A stretch of 64,000 bases of DNA from Bedellia somnulentella (GCA_963576735.1 OY755197.1:7142501-7206500); one strand, 5' to 3'; positions 22,060 to 33,468 are shown, counted from the stretch's first letter. Notes: generated by a model not told the origin, from the letters alone. Program-made: numbers and translations.

Positions 22060-22985
22060 AAATTATTAAAATAATTATTAATTAATTTGAGACAGTCAAA
22101 ATACTTTTGACATTTGAGTAGTGAAAGCTATTTGCATACAATTATTCACTCTATGCTATTTGTAATAATAAAATAAATAATATAAAGGCACCGCCTATTG
22201 CAATGGCATCGAAAAACATAAAAACTTATAAAATATATTCATAATAAACTATTAACATTATTAAAATACAACTAATTCTAACATATACGTAATTTAATTT
22301 CTTCACTTGTAGCAAATTATGTTTAATGCTACTATTGTGAATTCATTCAGAGTACACCAAAACAAGTCTACATCCTCAGCAATTAAATTTAATGATCTAA
22401 GTTCTAATAGGAAAAGTATCATTTGTTAGAATAAGCAATTGTTTTACCAATAACACTAATAAATAGTTAAATCTATTTTAGTTTCCTGTAGGTATACCTC
22501 TACATTTACATCCTACTTACCTCCACTACCATGCCACCGAAAAAAAAAAGATTTTTTTTAAAAAAAATGCATACACTAGGAAGTGCCTGTGCCATCACTA
22601 ACCAAGTAACCTGACCTCTCCCGCTTCTTTGTTTCGAACTAGACCACTCTTGTTAGCGAAGTTCAAGTATTTTTTGACGGATTAAACTTACCGTTAACTT
22701 GGCTTATGCTCCAACTTAAACTTATATCACTTGATAACATTAGTAAAACTTGCTTCTTAACGGGGGTAGGCAGATTGATTATCTTGTCATTTTTATCATA
22801 TTTCAATAGCAGTTGGTATCGGATTAGTATATCACAACCTTATCTCTTTCCTGTAATATAAGACTTCTTGAAGAAAGGCTTTTGAGCGTTATGGTTAAAA
22901 AACCAATATTATGGGTATATATAGAAAATAGCAAGCGTTATATATATTGCCCTATAAATAGTGTGTAATATTTTGCGTGTGTGTG
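22060..22985. other. AT-rich sequence, nothing recognised
   Basis: No family repeat. 'atgccaccgaaaaaaaaaag' near 22530 resembles a basic N-terminus but is followed by poly-A and no continuing frame. Confidence 0.4.
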
Positions 22986-22990
22986 TATTT

Positions 22991-23212
22991 TGCTGCCTAG
23001 TGTCGGCTTTTAGTAGTACTACCCCATTTCTTCTGGTAGGTGTACGTAAGAGGCGACTAATGGTATTGGGCTTTTAAGGGATTTTTGAGCGATGCGGTTG
23101 GAGAACATCACTAAAATCCTTTATTTTATAACCTTTCCCCACTTCCGAAAGTGGCTGAACCGAAGAATTTCATATTTTGAAGCTCTGGCTCTGGAATTTC
23201 AGGCTATATTTA
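22991..23212 (+). mobile_element. SINE-A, 3' end decayed
   Basis: Starts 'gctgcctagtgtcggctttt' and fades at 'gctctggaatttcaggctat' where the tail module has decayed. Confidence 0.85.
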
Positions 23213-23290
23213 TTTCAAAATTTCAGAACGTTAACTAGTTGATCATTTCCATAAAGATAACTTACAAATTTGACGTAAATTTTGTAACAT

Positions 23291-23650
23291 CGACGTGATA
23301 GCTCAATGGGTAGAACACCGGTTAACGTTTCAAATCCCGGGGCGGGCCTACACCAATTTGTCTTTTCTAAAGACATTTGTGTGGTTAATTTATCATGGAT
23401 GTTAACAGTGAGGAAAAACATCGTGATGAAACCCACATAACTGAGTCGTACTTAGTCATGTGACAGTGTATTCGTACAAAACGGCCATAGGCCTGCCCCC
23501 TATCACGTGAGTACACTGTCTATGCAAAACGTGGGTACTCTGAACTACAGGTGACAAAGTCACGTGATGTTCAGCAGTATTAGTACCTCTGCCATCCCCT
23601 TCGGGGATATTCGGCGTGAACGTTTATGTTATGTTATGTTATGTTATATT
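23291..23650 (+). mobile_element. SINE-B, full length with (TTATG)n tail
   Basis: Head 'gacgtgatagctcaatgggt', B box 'gtttcaaatcccgg', body, and end 'ggggatattcggcgtgaacg' followed by four TTATG repeats. Confidence 0.92.
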
Positions 23651-23784
23651 ATAAAAGATTATGAAATGTACTATGTCAGATTTAAAATAGAAAAATAAAT
23701 AACACGAGAGCAAACCTGAAATAAAATAGCAATCTTCCAAAACCAGTGCAAATGTACATTTAGTCTTCTGCTTAGTTTAATATA

Positions 23785-24015
23785 TACATACATATACTCA
23801 CGGCTATAAATCCCTAGAAGGGGTAGCCAGAGCTGAGAAAATAGAAATTCCTCAGCCACTTTTGGAAAGTTGAGTTGGGAAAAGATGATGAGATAAAGGT
23901 GATGGGTCCGCATTGCCCAAAAATTATTTAATAGCCTCAAAAACCGTTAGTCGCCTCTTACGTACACCCACCGGAAGAAATGGGGTAGTGCTATTCTAAG
24001 TCGACACTACACAGC
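23785..24015 (-). mobile_element. SINE-A copy with internal deletion
   Basis: From 'acatacatatactcacggct' to 'gtcgacactacacagc'. About 15 bp of the middle are missing near 'gataaaggtgatgggtccgc'. Confidence 0.92.
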
Positions 24016-24019
24016 AATA

Positions 24020-24275
24020 AATCAGCACTTGGTTTTATATTATGTCATTTTTAACCCTGTAAGCTATGAGTAAACTTACATAATGAGTTCTCATTTACAC
24101 ATAAACATTCAATATTTAAAATGGCCATCAAGTCACTGTCCCAATTGCTGGTCTACAGTTTACTACATATATGCCTGAAACAAAATACATTTAATAACTC
24201 TGTTACGGCACGTGCAAAACTAATTTGAGGCTGTTTCATGCAAATATTCACAAATTTACTAAATGTCTTTCTGAT
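24020..24275. other. Unique sequence, nothing recognised
   Basis: No family repeat or gene. Confidence 0.3.
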
Positions 24276-24284
24276 TAACTGCCT

Positions 24285-24352
24285 CTGTGTTGCAATGGTG
24301 GAGTGTTTGACTCACGAGCCGGAGATATCAGATTCTATTCCCGGGAGTAACC
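24285..24352 (+). repeat. tRNA-like SINE head, degenerate
   Basis: 'tgttgcaatggtggagtgtt' and 'cagattctattcccggg' have the spacing of A and B boxes. The stems are not well formed. Confidence 0.35.
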
Positions 24353-24359
24353 CCATAAT

Positions 24360-25465
24360 TAAAATTAGCGAGATTTAACACGGTCTGGTAGGATATTGCC
24401 AAATTATCTGATAATCCCACAATAAAGACAAATTTCTAATTCTGATGCTCTATATACCCCTTTTTGAGGTTTCTAGCCAAGGCAATAACTAAAAGTTGGC
24501 AGGTTCTCTTTTAATTTTGGAAAGTAAAGTTGAGGCTCTGTACACACCTGACCATTTACAAATACATAGATAGATTACCAAGAATCACCTAGAATATAAA
24601 TAAACCACAAAGAACTATTTAGATCAAGTTATATCTAAGCAGGGTTGGCACTAAGGGCCACACCTAGCTGCACCCCTACATTAAGGGCGATAAACGTTGT
24701 CTGTTTTCCGACATTAAGGTGCGGCCCTATGCTATAGTGACTGTGCGAAACCGAAGGCGGGGCGGTTATAAAAACGTTGCGTCAAATGAAGAAGGTGAAA
24801 AGTTCTTTCAATGGAAGAACGTCGAACAATTTCGTTTTCATAAAATATTTGCGTATATTAATTGGAAAAGTGATAGAGTTGGACATAACAGTGGATTTCC
24901 AAATGTTGTAATAAATCGCTTTGCAATAAAAAATGTATGATCAAAAATGAGAAATGATCTTAATGAACAAGTGAATAAGATATATAAAAGAATAAAATAG
25001 AATAGAAATCCAAGATAGAAAATAAAATCCTAGAAAATTTAGTTAAAATTTAGGTTAATTTTATCAGGATGTTACCAATCTTTTAAGTCACTCTGAAAAA
25101 TAACTAAATCAACTAAAACGATGAGAGATAAGCAATATTTAATTTGCTTATACAGTGTAATAATAAATTATGTTGTTTTAGTACAGTACAGTATTTTTGG
25201 GACTACCACCATAAACTGATACAATAAAGCAGTAAAACGAACCGCGTAAGGAGTGTTAGCACCCTAAACAAACGTTAGCGTAGTCACATAACAATGATTG
25301 TTTTATACGTCCATAAATAGTATAATGGACATCAAAAAGATATTGAGCGAATAAATTTAATTACTCGGTCGTTAAAATCTACACCGGGTCATCAGGGGGT
25401 TTATTAGGAATAGGATGTATTTCTATAAAGTCAGTATCTAACGAAATAAAATTTATTTTATAGTA
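24360..25465. other. Unique AT-rich sequence
   Basis: Includes a short GC-richer stretch at 24640-24790 ('ggttggcactaagggccaca') and a 73-codon plus-strand frame at 24719 without recognisable motif. No gene is supported. Confidence 0.35.
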
Positions 25466-25473
25466 TAAAAAAA

Positions 25474-25722
25474 TACATACTTACATTATACTCACGGTCA
25501 TAAAAACCAAAAAAGGGTAGCCAGAGCGTCAGAGCTAGAAACTCCACAGCCACATTTGAAAGTTAAAAGTGGAGAAGTTATTAGACATGAAGTATCGTTG
25601 GTGATGGGTCTCCAACCGCATCGCACAAAAACTCCTTAAAAAAAGCCTCATACCCTTAGTCACCTTTTACGACAACCGTTGGTAGAAAGGGGTAGTGACA
25701 TTCTAAGCCGGCACTACGCAGC
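25474..25722 (-). mobile_element. SINE-A copy
   Basis: From 'catacttacattatactcac' to 'gccggcactacgcagc'. Short A-rich flanks on both sides ('aaaaaata') may be the TSD. Confidence 0.88.
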
Positions 25723-25871
25723 AAAAAATATATAAAGTTCTTTACACTTACTGACATATAGACAACCTATCTTCTTTATAATTCAACTGAATGTTCACGC
25801 CAGCGTAAATCCTATGAGCACAACGAAATTTATTTTCTCACTTGATGTGCAGAGTTTCCACATTTTGCTAA

Positions 25872-26176
25872 AGAGCTTATTCCATTTGTCTGAATTCAAA
25901 CGTCTGAACGCGCGTGCGTTAAGCTGGCGTACCATGAAGCTGTATCAAGCTGGTTACTATGTCAAAAAACTCTGCCTAAATAGTGAAAACGTACACAGTG
26001 AAAATGGTGTTTATTTCCTAAACTAAAGAGGCACTATTTTTTTAAGTTTTACACTAATTAGGCACTATTTAGGCAGAGTTTTTTGACATAGTAACCAGCT
26101 CGATACAGCTTCATGGTACGCCAGCTTAACGCACGCGATTTCAGACGTCTGAATTCAGACAAATGGAATAAGCTCT
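25872..26176. mobile_element. Harbinger-like MITE, 305 bp, long inverted arms
   Basis: Flanked by TAA (25869-25871 and 26177-26179). Ends are 'agagcttattccatttgtct' and its complement. Complementary arms of over 100 bp run through 'gttaagctggcgtaccatga' and 'gttttttgacatag', with a short AT-rich loop. A 3-bp TWA TSD is the mark of PIF/Harbinger transposition. No transposase is present. The 70-codon frame across the left arm is incidental. Confidence 0.85.
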
Positions 26177-26235
26177 TAAGACTTTGCATCTACGTACTCG
26201 TATCAATTCATTGCAGATTCATTATAATTATGTGT

Positions 26236-26640
26236 AATGTCGGCTCGGAATAATTCTTATTACTTCTAGTGGTAGGTGTATAAGGCGACTAAAGAGCTTA
26301 TTCTATTACACTTTGTCGTTTCTGAATTCAGACGTCCTTCGAAGTTACTGCCGCAGGCGCTTGTTGTTCCACTACACAAATTTGTCTACTTTTCAGAAGC
26401 CTAGCGTTCTGAACGTTATTCCACTAGTCTGAATTCAGATTCTGTGGCTTTCAGACGTCTTCATTCAGACAAATGGAATAAGCTCTTAAGGGTTGACGGT
26501 TTTTTAGCGGCTGTTGGGCGTCGGGTCTCCGTCACCAACAATACTTTATTTTAACCATCTTCTCCCCAAACTACTTCCGAAATTGGCTTCTGAGTTTTTA
26601 ATTCTATAGCTCTGGTTACTCTCTCTTAGGATTTATACCC
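26236..26640 (+). mobile_element. Old SINE-A interrupted by a Harbinger-like MITE
   Basis: Starts 'gtaatgtcggctcggaataa', is broken at 'aaggcgactaa', and resumes at 'taagggttgacgg' to continue to 'taggatttataccc'. Confidence 0.8.
26293..26486. mobile_element. Harbinger-like MITE, 194 bp, TAA TSD
   Basis: TAA at 26290-26292 and 26487-26489. Ends are 'agagcttattctattacact' and '...gtctt..cagacaaatggaataagctct'. It is the reverse complement of the copy at 56870, sharing 'cttttcagaagcctagcgtt' and 'gaagttactgccgcaggcgc'. Confidence 0.88.
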
Positions 26641-26654
26641 ACCAATGTTTTCCT

Positions 26655-26742
26655 TATTACTTACTTACTTATACTCACGCCCATTATTCCCATTGGGGTA
26701 GGCAGAGACTATCGATCGCCACTTAGTACGATCTTGACAAAC
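26655..26742 (-). mobile_element. RTE LINE 3' stub with (TTAC)n tail
   Basis: 'ttacttacttacttatactc', 'acgcccattattcccattgg' and 'gatcgccacttagtacgatc' are identical to the complement of the stub at 305-476. Confidence 0.85.
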
Positions 26743-26747
26743 CTTAT

Positions 26748-26825
26748 TAAAGCCCCGAAAATGTCTGCGGAACTTCTAATTTAAAGCTCTGGCTACCCCT
26801 TGAGATTTATAGTCGTAAGAATAGG
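26748..26825 (+). repeat. SINE-A 3' fragment
   Basis: 'cttctaatttaaagctctgg' then 'ctaccccttgagatttatag' and 'tcgtaagaatagg' form the end of a 5'-truncated SINE-A. Confidence 0.65.
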
Positions 26826-26848
26826 TAATTATTCTGTTTTATTTATTA

Positions 26849-27097
26849 GCTGTGTAGTGCCGGCTTAGAATAACACTACCCCATTTCTACCCGTGGGTGA
26901 TCGTAAGAGGCGACTAAGGGTATAGGGACTTTTTAAGTGATTTTTGGGCGATGTGGTTGGAGACCCGTCACCAAAAACATTTATTATTACCATCTTTTCC
27001 CCACTCAGCTTCCAAAAGTGGCTAAGGAATTTCTCATTCCAAAGCTCTGGCTACCCCGTTTAGGGAATTATAGCCGTGAGTATATGTATGTATGTTT
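26849..27097 (+). mobile_element. SINE-A, full length, 'cacggg' subfamily
   Basis: From 'gctgtgtagtgccggcttag' to (TATG)n. Shows the diagnostic 'ctacccgtgggtgatcgtaa' of a second SINE-A subfamily also seen at 28807, 31231, 31900, 55271 and 55764. Confidence 0.94.
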
Positions 27098-27419
27098 ATT
27101 GACAAAAAATAAAATTAAAGCATAAGATTTCCTATCACATGGTCAGAACTAATACCAAATCCACGTATGTCATCATAACTTTAAAAGCAAAAGGGATTGC
27201 TCCGTTTATCTTTAGATTTTTTAGTGTCGCTCTGTCGCTTATACTAACTTTATACGCACCAAAAATATGTACCTCTTTTATACAACTCATAAAAGGTAAA
27301 TTTGTGTCCTTTTATTCGAACTTAAGCAAACATAGTTTTATTCATGCTGCCCTCTACATGCGCGCGCAGTTTATTCCGAAAGGATTTAAGATGGGGTCTT
27401 TTTGTCTACCGCTTAGTTG

Positions 27420-27551
27420 GTCACGTGCTTCCGGTTAGAAAACACTTCGTGAGTCTTCCGGTTTTGAGTTTCCGAAAAATACGTTTAGAAGATATTACAG
27501 TTGTTTGATTATTTTTTTATGGGGTTTTGGTTCGGGATAACGGGTTTTTAG
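27420..27551 (+). promoter_or_regulatory. Promoter-like patch with possible noncoding first exon
   Basis: An E-box abuts an ETS-type site ('tcacgtgcttccggttag') and a second 'cttccgg' follows 30 bp later. Downstream, 'gggtttttag|gtaagtact' is a strong splice donor with GT at 27552. This arrangement resembles a TATA-less insect first exon on the plus strand. No start codon with a lasting frame precedes the donor. No acceptor exon was identified in the window. Confidence 0.35.
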
Positions 27552-27559
27552 GTAAGTAC

Positions 27560-28445
27560 TATATAACATTTGCTTTTAAGTTAATATATGACTTTAGTTG
27601 ATTAAACTTACAATAGATTTGAAATTCAGAATTGTTTTATAGGGGCTTTTAAAAAAACCAGATAGTTTTGAATAAACTTCGGCCACTATCGATAACTTCT
27701 GAACATAGTGGGTAACGTAAAATATCCGCGCTAATTTTTCAACATTTCTTCCGCTTTTTAAATGTAGAAAATTTTGTGTTTTTTTTATAAAACTACAACT
27801 ACACTACATAGTTTATAATTATAAAATAGAGACTTTTGAACTTCTGTTAGTAAGTTGTTGTTGATAGCTTGGTAGTTCGTTTTCTACGGTTGTTTTTATA
27901 AATTTTAATACTAAACTATATACAACGAATTACATGCATATACAGATAATTGTTTTATGTCTGTCGGTCAGATGTTATGTGCCCACGCAACTACTTTAAC
28001 AATATCTAACAATATGTCTAATTGCTACAATGTAGGCGCGGTCTCTATTCGGACTCTTTTCGTAGTGAATCGGTTGAGATTCGATAACTATGGCTTATGA
28101 TGGCGCTGCAAGCTCTTTAGTTTAATTTTTGCCAATGATTTTGATTACAAGATGTTTGATACGATGTAGATTAGTATTGTTTTGTGTCCCCATAGCCAAT
28201 TGATAATTAAAGTTGTTGTCCCATTTTGCAAGCAAAGTAAAAAGTAAATAGAAAAAACGAGTTGTGTCTGGCATGTGTTGTTCTTTTTTAACATTTTTAT
28301 TTGTTGAAAAAAGAGTTAATGGTGATATAAGAGATACAAAACGGTAAGATTATGTGGCGTAATATATTACGTCCTAAAGTTAAATCTTACATTTTGAATA
28401 AAAAATAGCTGCTTCTTAATATCTAGTTCTTACATACTTCGTTTC
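27560..28445. other. AT-rich sequence, nothing recognised
   Basis: No family repeat or gene. If 27420 is a first exon, this is its intron. Confidence 0.35.
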
Positions 28446-28448
28446 GTT

Positions 28449-28560
28449 TCCAACCGCATCGCCCAAAAATCCCTTAAAAGCCCCAATACCGTTAGTCGCC
28501 TCTTACGTACAGCCATCGGAAGAAACGGGGTAGTGCTATTCTAAGCTGACACTACACAGC
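28449..28560 (-). repeat. SINE-A 5' half only
   Basis: 'tccaaccgcatcgcccaaaa' to 'gctgacactacacagc'. The tail half is missing, which is the opposite of the usual truncation and implies a later deletion. Confidence 0.88.
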
Positions 28561-28806
28561 AAACAGCTTTTTAAATTCGTTCGATAAATTTACCGAAGTT
28601 CGACGCAACGAGAGACTCAGCATATGTTCGAATGTTCATGATCATGAATCATCAATTGAACGGGCAACACACAAATTAACGTATATTAACGCTTCTAGCT
28701 CTGGAATTCAAAAAGTAAACTAACTAGCTCTCTAAACATTTCCTTAGAAAAAATAAATGTATTTAAATTAATAATACATCGGTCTCAACTTTCATTTAAA
28801 GGATAC

Positions 28807-29059
28807 ATACGTACATACATACATATACTCACGGCTATAAATCCCTTAACGGGGTAGCCAGAGCTTTGGAATGAAAAATTTCTCAGCCACTTTTGGAAGT
28901 TGAGTGGGAAGATGGTAAAAATAAATGTTTTAGGTGACGGGTCTCCAACCACATCGCCCAAAAATCACTTAATAAGCCCCTATACCCTTAGTCGCCTCTT
29001 ACGATCACCCACGGGTAGAAATGGGGTAGTGTTATTCTAAGCCGACGCTACACGGCTAA
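28807..29059 (-). mobile_element. SINE-A, complete, 15-bp TSD
   Basis: Flanked by 'tcatttaaaggatac' at 28792-28806 and 29060-29074. 'cccttaacggggtagcc' and 'gatcacccacgggtagaaat' place it in the second subfamily. Confidence 0.95.
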
Positions 29060-29079
29060 TCATTTAAAGGATACGGAAG

Positions 29080-29925
29080 GAAAATTAAATTTGGGACAAA
29101 ACTGCATAATGGGTTCGGTTTTATTGATAGTTTGTATATTATTACCACATAAAGGATATATGGGAATGATAGAGCTTTTGATATGATTTTGTTGAATTTG
29201 TATTAAGTTGTGTCTTGTGCAGTGATTAGTCGAAAAAACGTAGAAAATCTTGTTTCTTCTTCTCACCAAAACCTTACGCTCTGTAGGGAATTCTAATTTA
29301 GGCTGTAGAACGTTAAAGAAGTAAACAAAGAAATAATTTAATTTAGTGTAATATAAGTAACGTTGATTTTTGTATTTGTTCGTTTATTGTAACGAAGAGA
29401 AGTAAGAAAAGAAAATTGTTGACACAACAAACAAGTAAAACAAGAACTTATGGTATTTAGTTTTTTGACATTAAACCCTGAACACAACGCCGAATCAAAA
29501 TTCTATGTGATTTGAAGTATTGAAACTACGCAAGCTTTTGTATATAAAGTTTAATATTTCTAATTGCCATTGAACACAAAATACTCAAAAACGAAATCAA
29601 GATTGAAAAATTGCCAAAAGTTAAATCTCTGTTGATTCTAAAAAATATTTATGTTTTACTTCTCGGTATATGCTACTTTGATCCACTGCTATCAAATATT
29701 TTATTAGATAAATAAATTTGTAAAAAAACTAACATCCACACAGCTGAGTTTCTAGGAAATTAGGTAGCAATGTATTCGTACAAATTGGCACGGCTTTCCA
29801 TATTCAGGTTAGATTGGTTTCAAGGAGCTAACTTAGAAAGACATTGTTAATTTGATTCTTTCGTTATGTATACTGACAACTGATGACTTAAAAATGATAG
29901 TATGTTTTATACATGTTTATATACA
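29080..29925. other. AT-rich sequence, nothing recognised
   Basis: No family repeat, RNA or supported gene. A 69-codon minus-strand frame at 29060-29269 has no motif. Confidence 0.4.
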
Positions 29926-29929
29926 TGCT

Positions 29930-30177
29930 GTGTAGTGCCGGCTCAGAGCACTACCCCATTTCTTCCGGTGGGTGTACGTAAGAGGCGACTAACGGTATTA
30001 GGGCTTTTAAGGGATTTTCGGGCGATGCGGTTGGAGACCCATTACCAAAAACCTTTATTTCACCATCTTTTCCCCACGCAACTTCCAAAAGTGGCTGAGG
30101 AATTTCGAATTTCCTAGCTCTGGCTACCCCTTCATGGGATTTATAGCCGTGAGTATATGTATGTATGTATGTATGTA
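29930..30177 (+). mobile_element. SINE-A, full length
   Basis: From 'gctgtgtagtgccggctcag' to five TATG tail units. A 10-bp deletion near 'ctcagagcactacccc' separates it from relatives. Confidence 0.93.
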
Positions 30178-30240
30178 TCTTCACGGATATAAAAATCAAA
30201 ATTGAGTAGCCAGAGCCTAACCCGACTCTCACAGCCAATT
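30178..30240 (-). repeat. SINE-A 3' fragment
   Basis: 'cttcacggatataaaaatca' followed by 'gagtagccagagcc' is an inverted tail piece abutting the previous copy tail to tail. Confidence 0.6.
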
Positions 30241-30629
30241 ATATACATTTCTAACTATTTTGAAAACTAAAACTAGTCATTCAATAAGAATAGCCCTCAC
30301 CTCATTCGCTGAGTTATGATCGTAACATATGGCTTACATATGGCTTGGCACGTACTGCTTTACGCATGTGCCAATCTGTGTGGAATTGTAGGTAGATGTA
30401 GGTATTAAGTACATACTCATGGTATAGGTTTCCAGTGCAGTGAGCAGAGGCTATTTAAAACCAAAAATAGCATAGCTAAATAATGTGGTTTTGCATTTCT
30501 TCTTTTGTATGCACATATTTTGTTAGAGAGTGGTAAAAAAGATAAATAGAGGCAATACGGATGATAATGTCAGTAGACGACCACGGAGGATATATTAAGA
30601 TCAAATGGAGAATGTGCTCAAATAGGCAG

Positions 30630-30928
30630 ATATCTGAAGTTTTGAGAAGTTGAGTGGGGAAAATATTGTAAAGTAGATGTTTTTGGTGATAGGTCTCCAA
30701 CCGCATCGCCCAAAAGCTCCAATACCCTTAGCCACTCGACACCCGTGGCAAGAATTGATATTCAAAGACGGCATTTCATCATTTTTACGCATGTAAATTT
30801 AGCTCGACAGAAGTGAAAATTAAATTAACTTGAGGAATGATTTGTGATGGTACTCCAGCCACAAAGTCCAACAAATCCCGTAGTTAGAAAAATTTGTTCC
30901 TGCTATTATAAGCTGACACTAAACAGCA
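30630..30928 (-). repeat. Degenerate SINE-A pieces
   Basis: 'agaagttgagtggggaaaat' to 'cacccgtggcaag' (30630-30760) and 'agtccaacaaatcccgtagt' to 'aagctgacactaaacagca' (30833-30928) are two diverged SINE-A segments. They may be one element with an insertion or two separate remnants. Confidence 0.6.
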
Positions 30929-31230
30929 ATGTATATAGCATTAGGCAGAATTATAAAGGGCAATGGACGGTTTGTTTAAAAATCAATGATTCATTACCAA
31001 CACGGAATCGTAGATGCTAGAAATAGAAAACGGTTCAGTAGTTTCGATACGTAAACATTCAATAAGAGGAAGTACTGAAATTCTCCAGATTATTATTAGA
31101 CATTGAGCTGTGGAAGAGAATTATGATGATTCAAAATGGCGTCCAGAGATTATGGGGAAAAATAATTTATAGCATATTTTGATGACTGATATACGATAAG
31201 TAGTAGTTTTCTAAACTAAAATAAATTGTA

Positions 31231-31474
31231 CATACATACATACATATACTCACGGCTAAATATCCCTTAACGGGGAGCTTTGGAATGAGAAATTCCTCAG
31301 CCACTTTTGGAAGTTGCTTGGGAAAAAGATGGTAAGAATAAATGTTTTGGTGACGGGTCTCCAACCGCATCGCCCAAAAATCACTTAAAAAGTCCTTATA
31401 CCCTTAGTCGCCTCTTACGATCACCCACGGGTAAAAATGGGGTAGTGTTATTCTAAGCCGATACTACACGGCTT
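31231..31474 (-). mobile_element. SINE-A copy, second subfamily
   Basis: From (CATA)n to 'gccgatactacacggc', with a small deletion in 'cccttaacggggagctttgg'. Confidence 0.93.
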
Positions 31475-31484
31475 AAATTAAATT

Positions 31485-31895
31485 GTTTATTTTGTTTACT
31501 ATTAAGATTTAGTTAGTTTAGTAGTAAGAGAAGTAATTTCTATTATAATTCGAAAGGTCTTATTGTATTTTTTCTTATACTTTTACTCAATCCATAAGTT
31601 CTTATTAAGGTACGCACATACTTTCATTTGTACGATGCTCGCAAGACTCGCGCTATGTGTCCTACCATAATAAAATTCTTAAAAAAATCGATCTGCTTCT
31701 TAAAAATTTCGGTCAAACCCTTTCGTCAACTGCGAATTATCAAGGTTTTGGGACGGCCGGCGGCGGCGTCATTCTATCTAGCCCATTCTATCTTTCACTC
31801 GCCCCCGAAGTACTCATTGAGGCTTATGCTAGCCCTTTACACTACATATTAGCTTCATGGGCTTTCTAATTTAAACATTTTGAAAACTTATATAC
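31485..31895. other. Unique sequence with a short GC-rich core
   Basis: Around 31740-31770 the run 'gggacggccggcggcggcgt' is strikingly GC-rich. Two overlapping plus-strand frames of about 70 codons cross it. I recognise no domain and cannot tell a decayed exon from chance. Confidence 0.3.
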
Positions 31896-31899
31896 AAAT

Positions 31900-32147
31900 A
31901 CATACATACATACTCACGGCTATAAATCCCTTAACGGGCTAGCCAGAGCTTTGGAATTAGAAATTCCTCAGCCACTTTTGGAAGTTGATTGGGGAAAAGG
32001 TGGTAATAATAAATAAATGTTTTTGGTGACGGGTCTCCAACCACATCGCCCAAAAATCACTTAAGAAGCCCCTATACCCTTAGTCGCCTCTTACGATCAC
32101 CCACGGGTAGAAATGGGGTAGTGTTATTCTAAGCCGACACTATACAA
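31900..32147 (-). mobile_element. SINE-A copy, second subfamily
   Basis: From 'catacatacatactcacggc' to 'gccgacactatacaat'. Confidence 0.93.
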
Positions 32148-32154
32148 TAAATTT

Positions 32155-32855
32155 GTATCAATTCAAATCAATTATTCACTCTGTTAATGAAACTCGACAA
32201 AAAACAAGGTCACAAAGTGTCTGCTTGTGCTTAGATGGGAAGACCCACTTGTCTTGACAATACATCTTTATCACACGTAAAAAGACCATTAGTCTGTACT
32301 GTTATTACATTTATAGCCAAATTGTTTCTTAAATGGTGTCCATTACTTAAATTAACTTAACTAGGCGCCTTCTTCGCGTCTTATGGATGTAGTTCGGGAG
32401 CGGAATAATAAATTATGCAAGTTTATTTTACCTAACGTTTGGCGCTTTCTCAATTTTTCAACACAATGTGTTTTGTATATTTTTATTACATCATATTTTG
32501 AACAATCAAAAGCTGAGCAAATTTAATGCAATATTTTTATGCTTTTACTCAGAATCAAAAAAGTTGTTAGTTACATTAAAACAAGTATCAAGAAATATTA
32601 TAAACAAGCGAGGCTTTGGATCTACTTGCATTATTTTTGTTTGGTTAATATATGAAAGTATATTTATGAAATTGTTTCATACTAAATGGTCTGTAATCTT
32701 TGATTTATGAACTAGTGTATTAAATTTACTACTTTTAAAATATATCAAAAAAGGACTCAATCTGTTTTTCTCGAATTAAATTTCAAACATTTAGAATAAA
32801 TGATTCCAACTAAGTTTGAAGCATGAAGTAGGTAACCCTTAAATAGTATATTTTT
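32155..32855. other. AT-rich sequence, nothing recognised
   Basis: An 80-codon plus-strand frame (32468-32710) is rich in Phe, Ile and Lys with no motif. No gene is called. Confidence 0.35.
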
Positions 32856-32859
32856 CTGA

Positions 32860-33030
32860 ATGTATACTGCTGGTGCATTCAAAACCGTTGTTCGTCTCCT
32901 GGCCTACCAGACCCGCCCATACAAAGCGTTGCGTGACCACCTACAGCTAGTCCAGGAGTTAATTAAATTAGCCAACACACTATCATTCCAATTCCATCCA
33001 CTTTACCCTTACAAAAATGAGACTGATGAG
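32860..33030 (+). CDS. Short exon-like open frame, unknown
   Basis: A 56-codon frame opens with ATG at 32860 right after an in-frame stop and ends at a TGA. Its composition is unlike the surrounding AT-rich DNA: it includes VVRLLAYQTRPYKALRDHLQ and then LVQELIKLAN, an amphipathic, charged stretch typical of real coding sequence. I recognise no family. It could be an exon remnant, part of an unrecognised transposon, or chance. No obvious splice sites bound it. Confidence 0.25.
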
Positions 33031-33039
33031 TAATTCTGC

Positions 33040-33450
33040 ATTTTCAACTTTATAACCGCGGCTGTAGGGTTGGTTTCACTTTACCAGTTTTTTCCGTTAT
33101 TGATGGATATCAATTTATTGATCATCGCTTTTTAACTTTCCATTAGTTCGTCGTTTTTCTTTATTAGGTTTTTTATTTGAGAATCGACTTGTTAACAGTA
33201 AGCTATAAATGTAATTAATACATAATTTCTAAAGCGTGTATGTGTCAGACGGCATTGGTCTTAGCTATGCCGCTGAAAAGAAATGAGCACAATAAATTCA
33301 ATTTAAAATGCTCATTGCATACTATGAGTTAACATATTTCCAATATGATACTACGTATTTGTAGATATTTAAAAACATGTAGACCAGAAGAAAACTAGGC
33401 TGTCCTTCGATGCATATGATCTTTAATGGGTAAAACTTAAATTTTAAATC
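33040..33450. other. AT-rich sequence, nothing recognised
   Basis: No family repeat or gene. Confidence 0.35.
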
Positions 33451-33468
33451 AAGTCACTGATTAAACAT

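Noticed and set aside
22530..22570. Start of a lysine-rich protein
   Set aside because: The frame is a poly-A run and does not continue.
31628..31869. Two overlapping frames across a GC-rich core as a coding exon
   Set aside because: Neither has a recognised motif, and overlapping frames of similar length suggest a base-composition effect.
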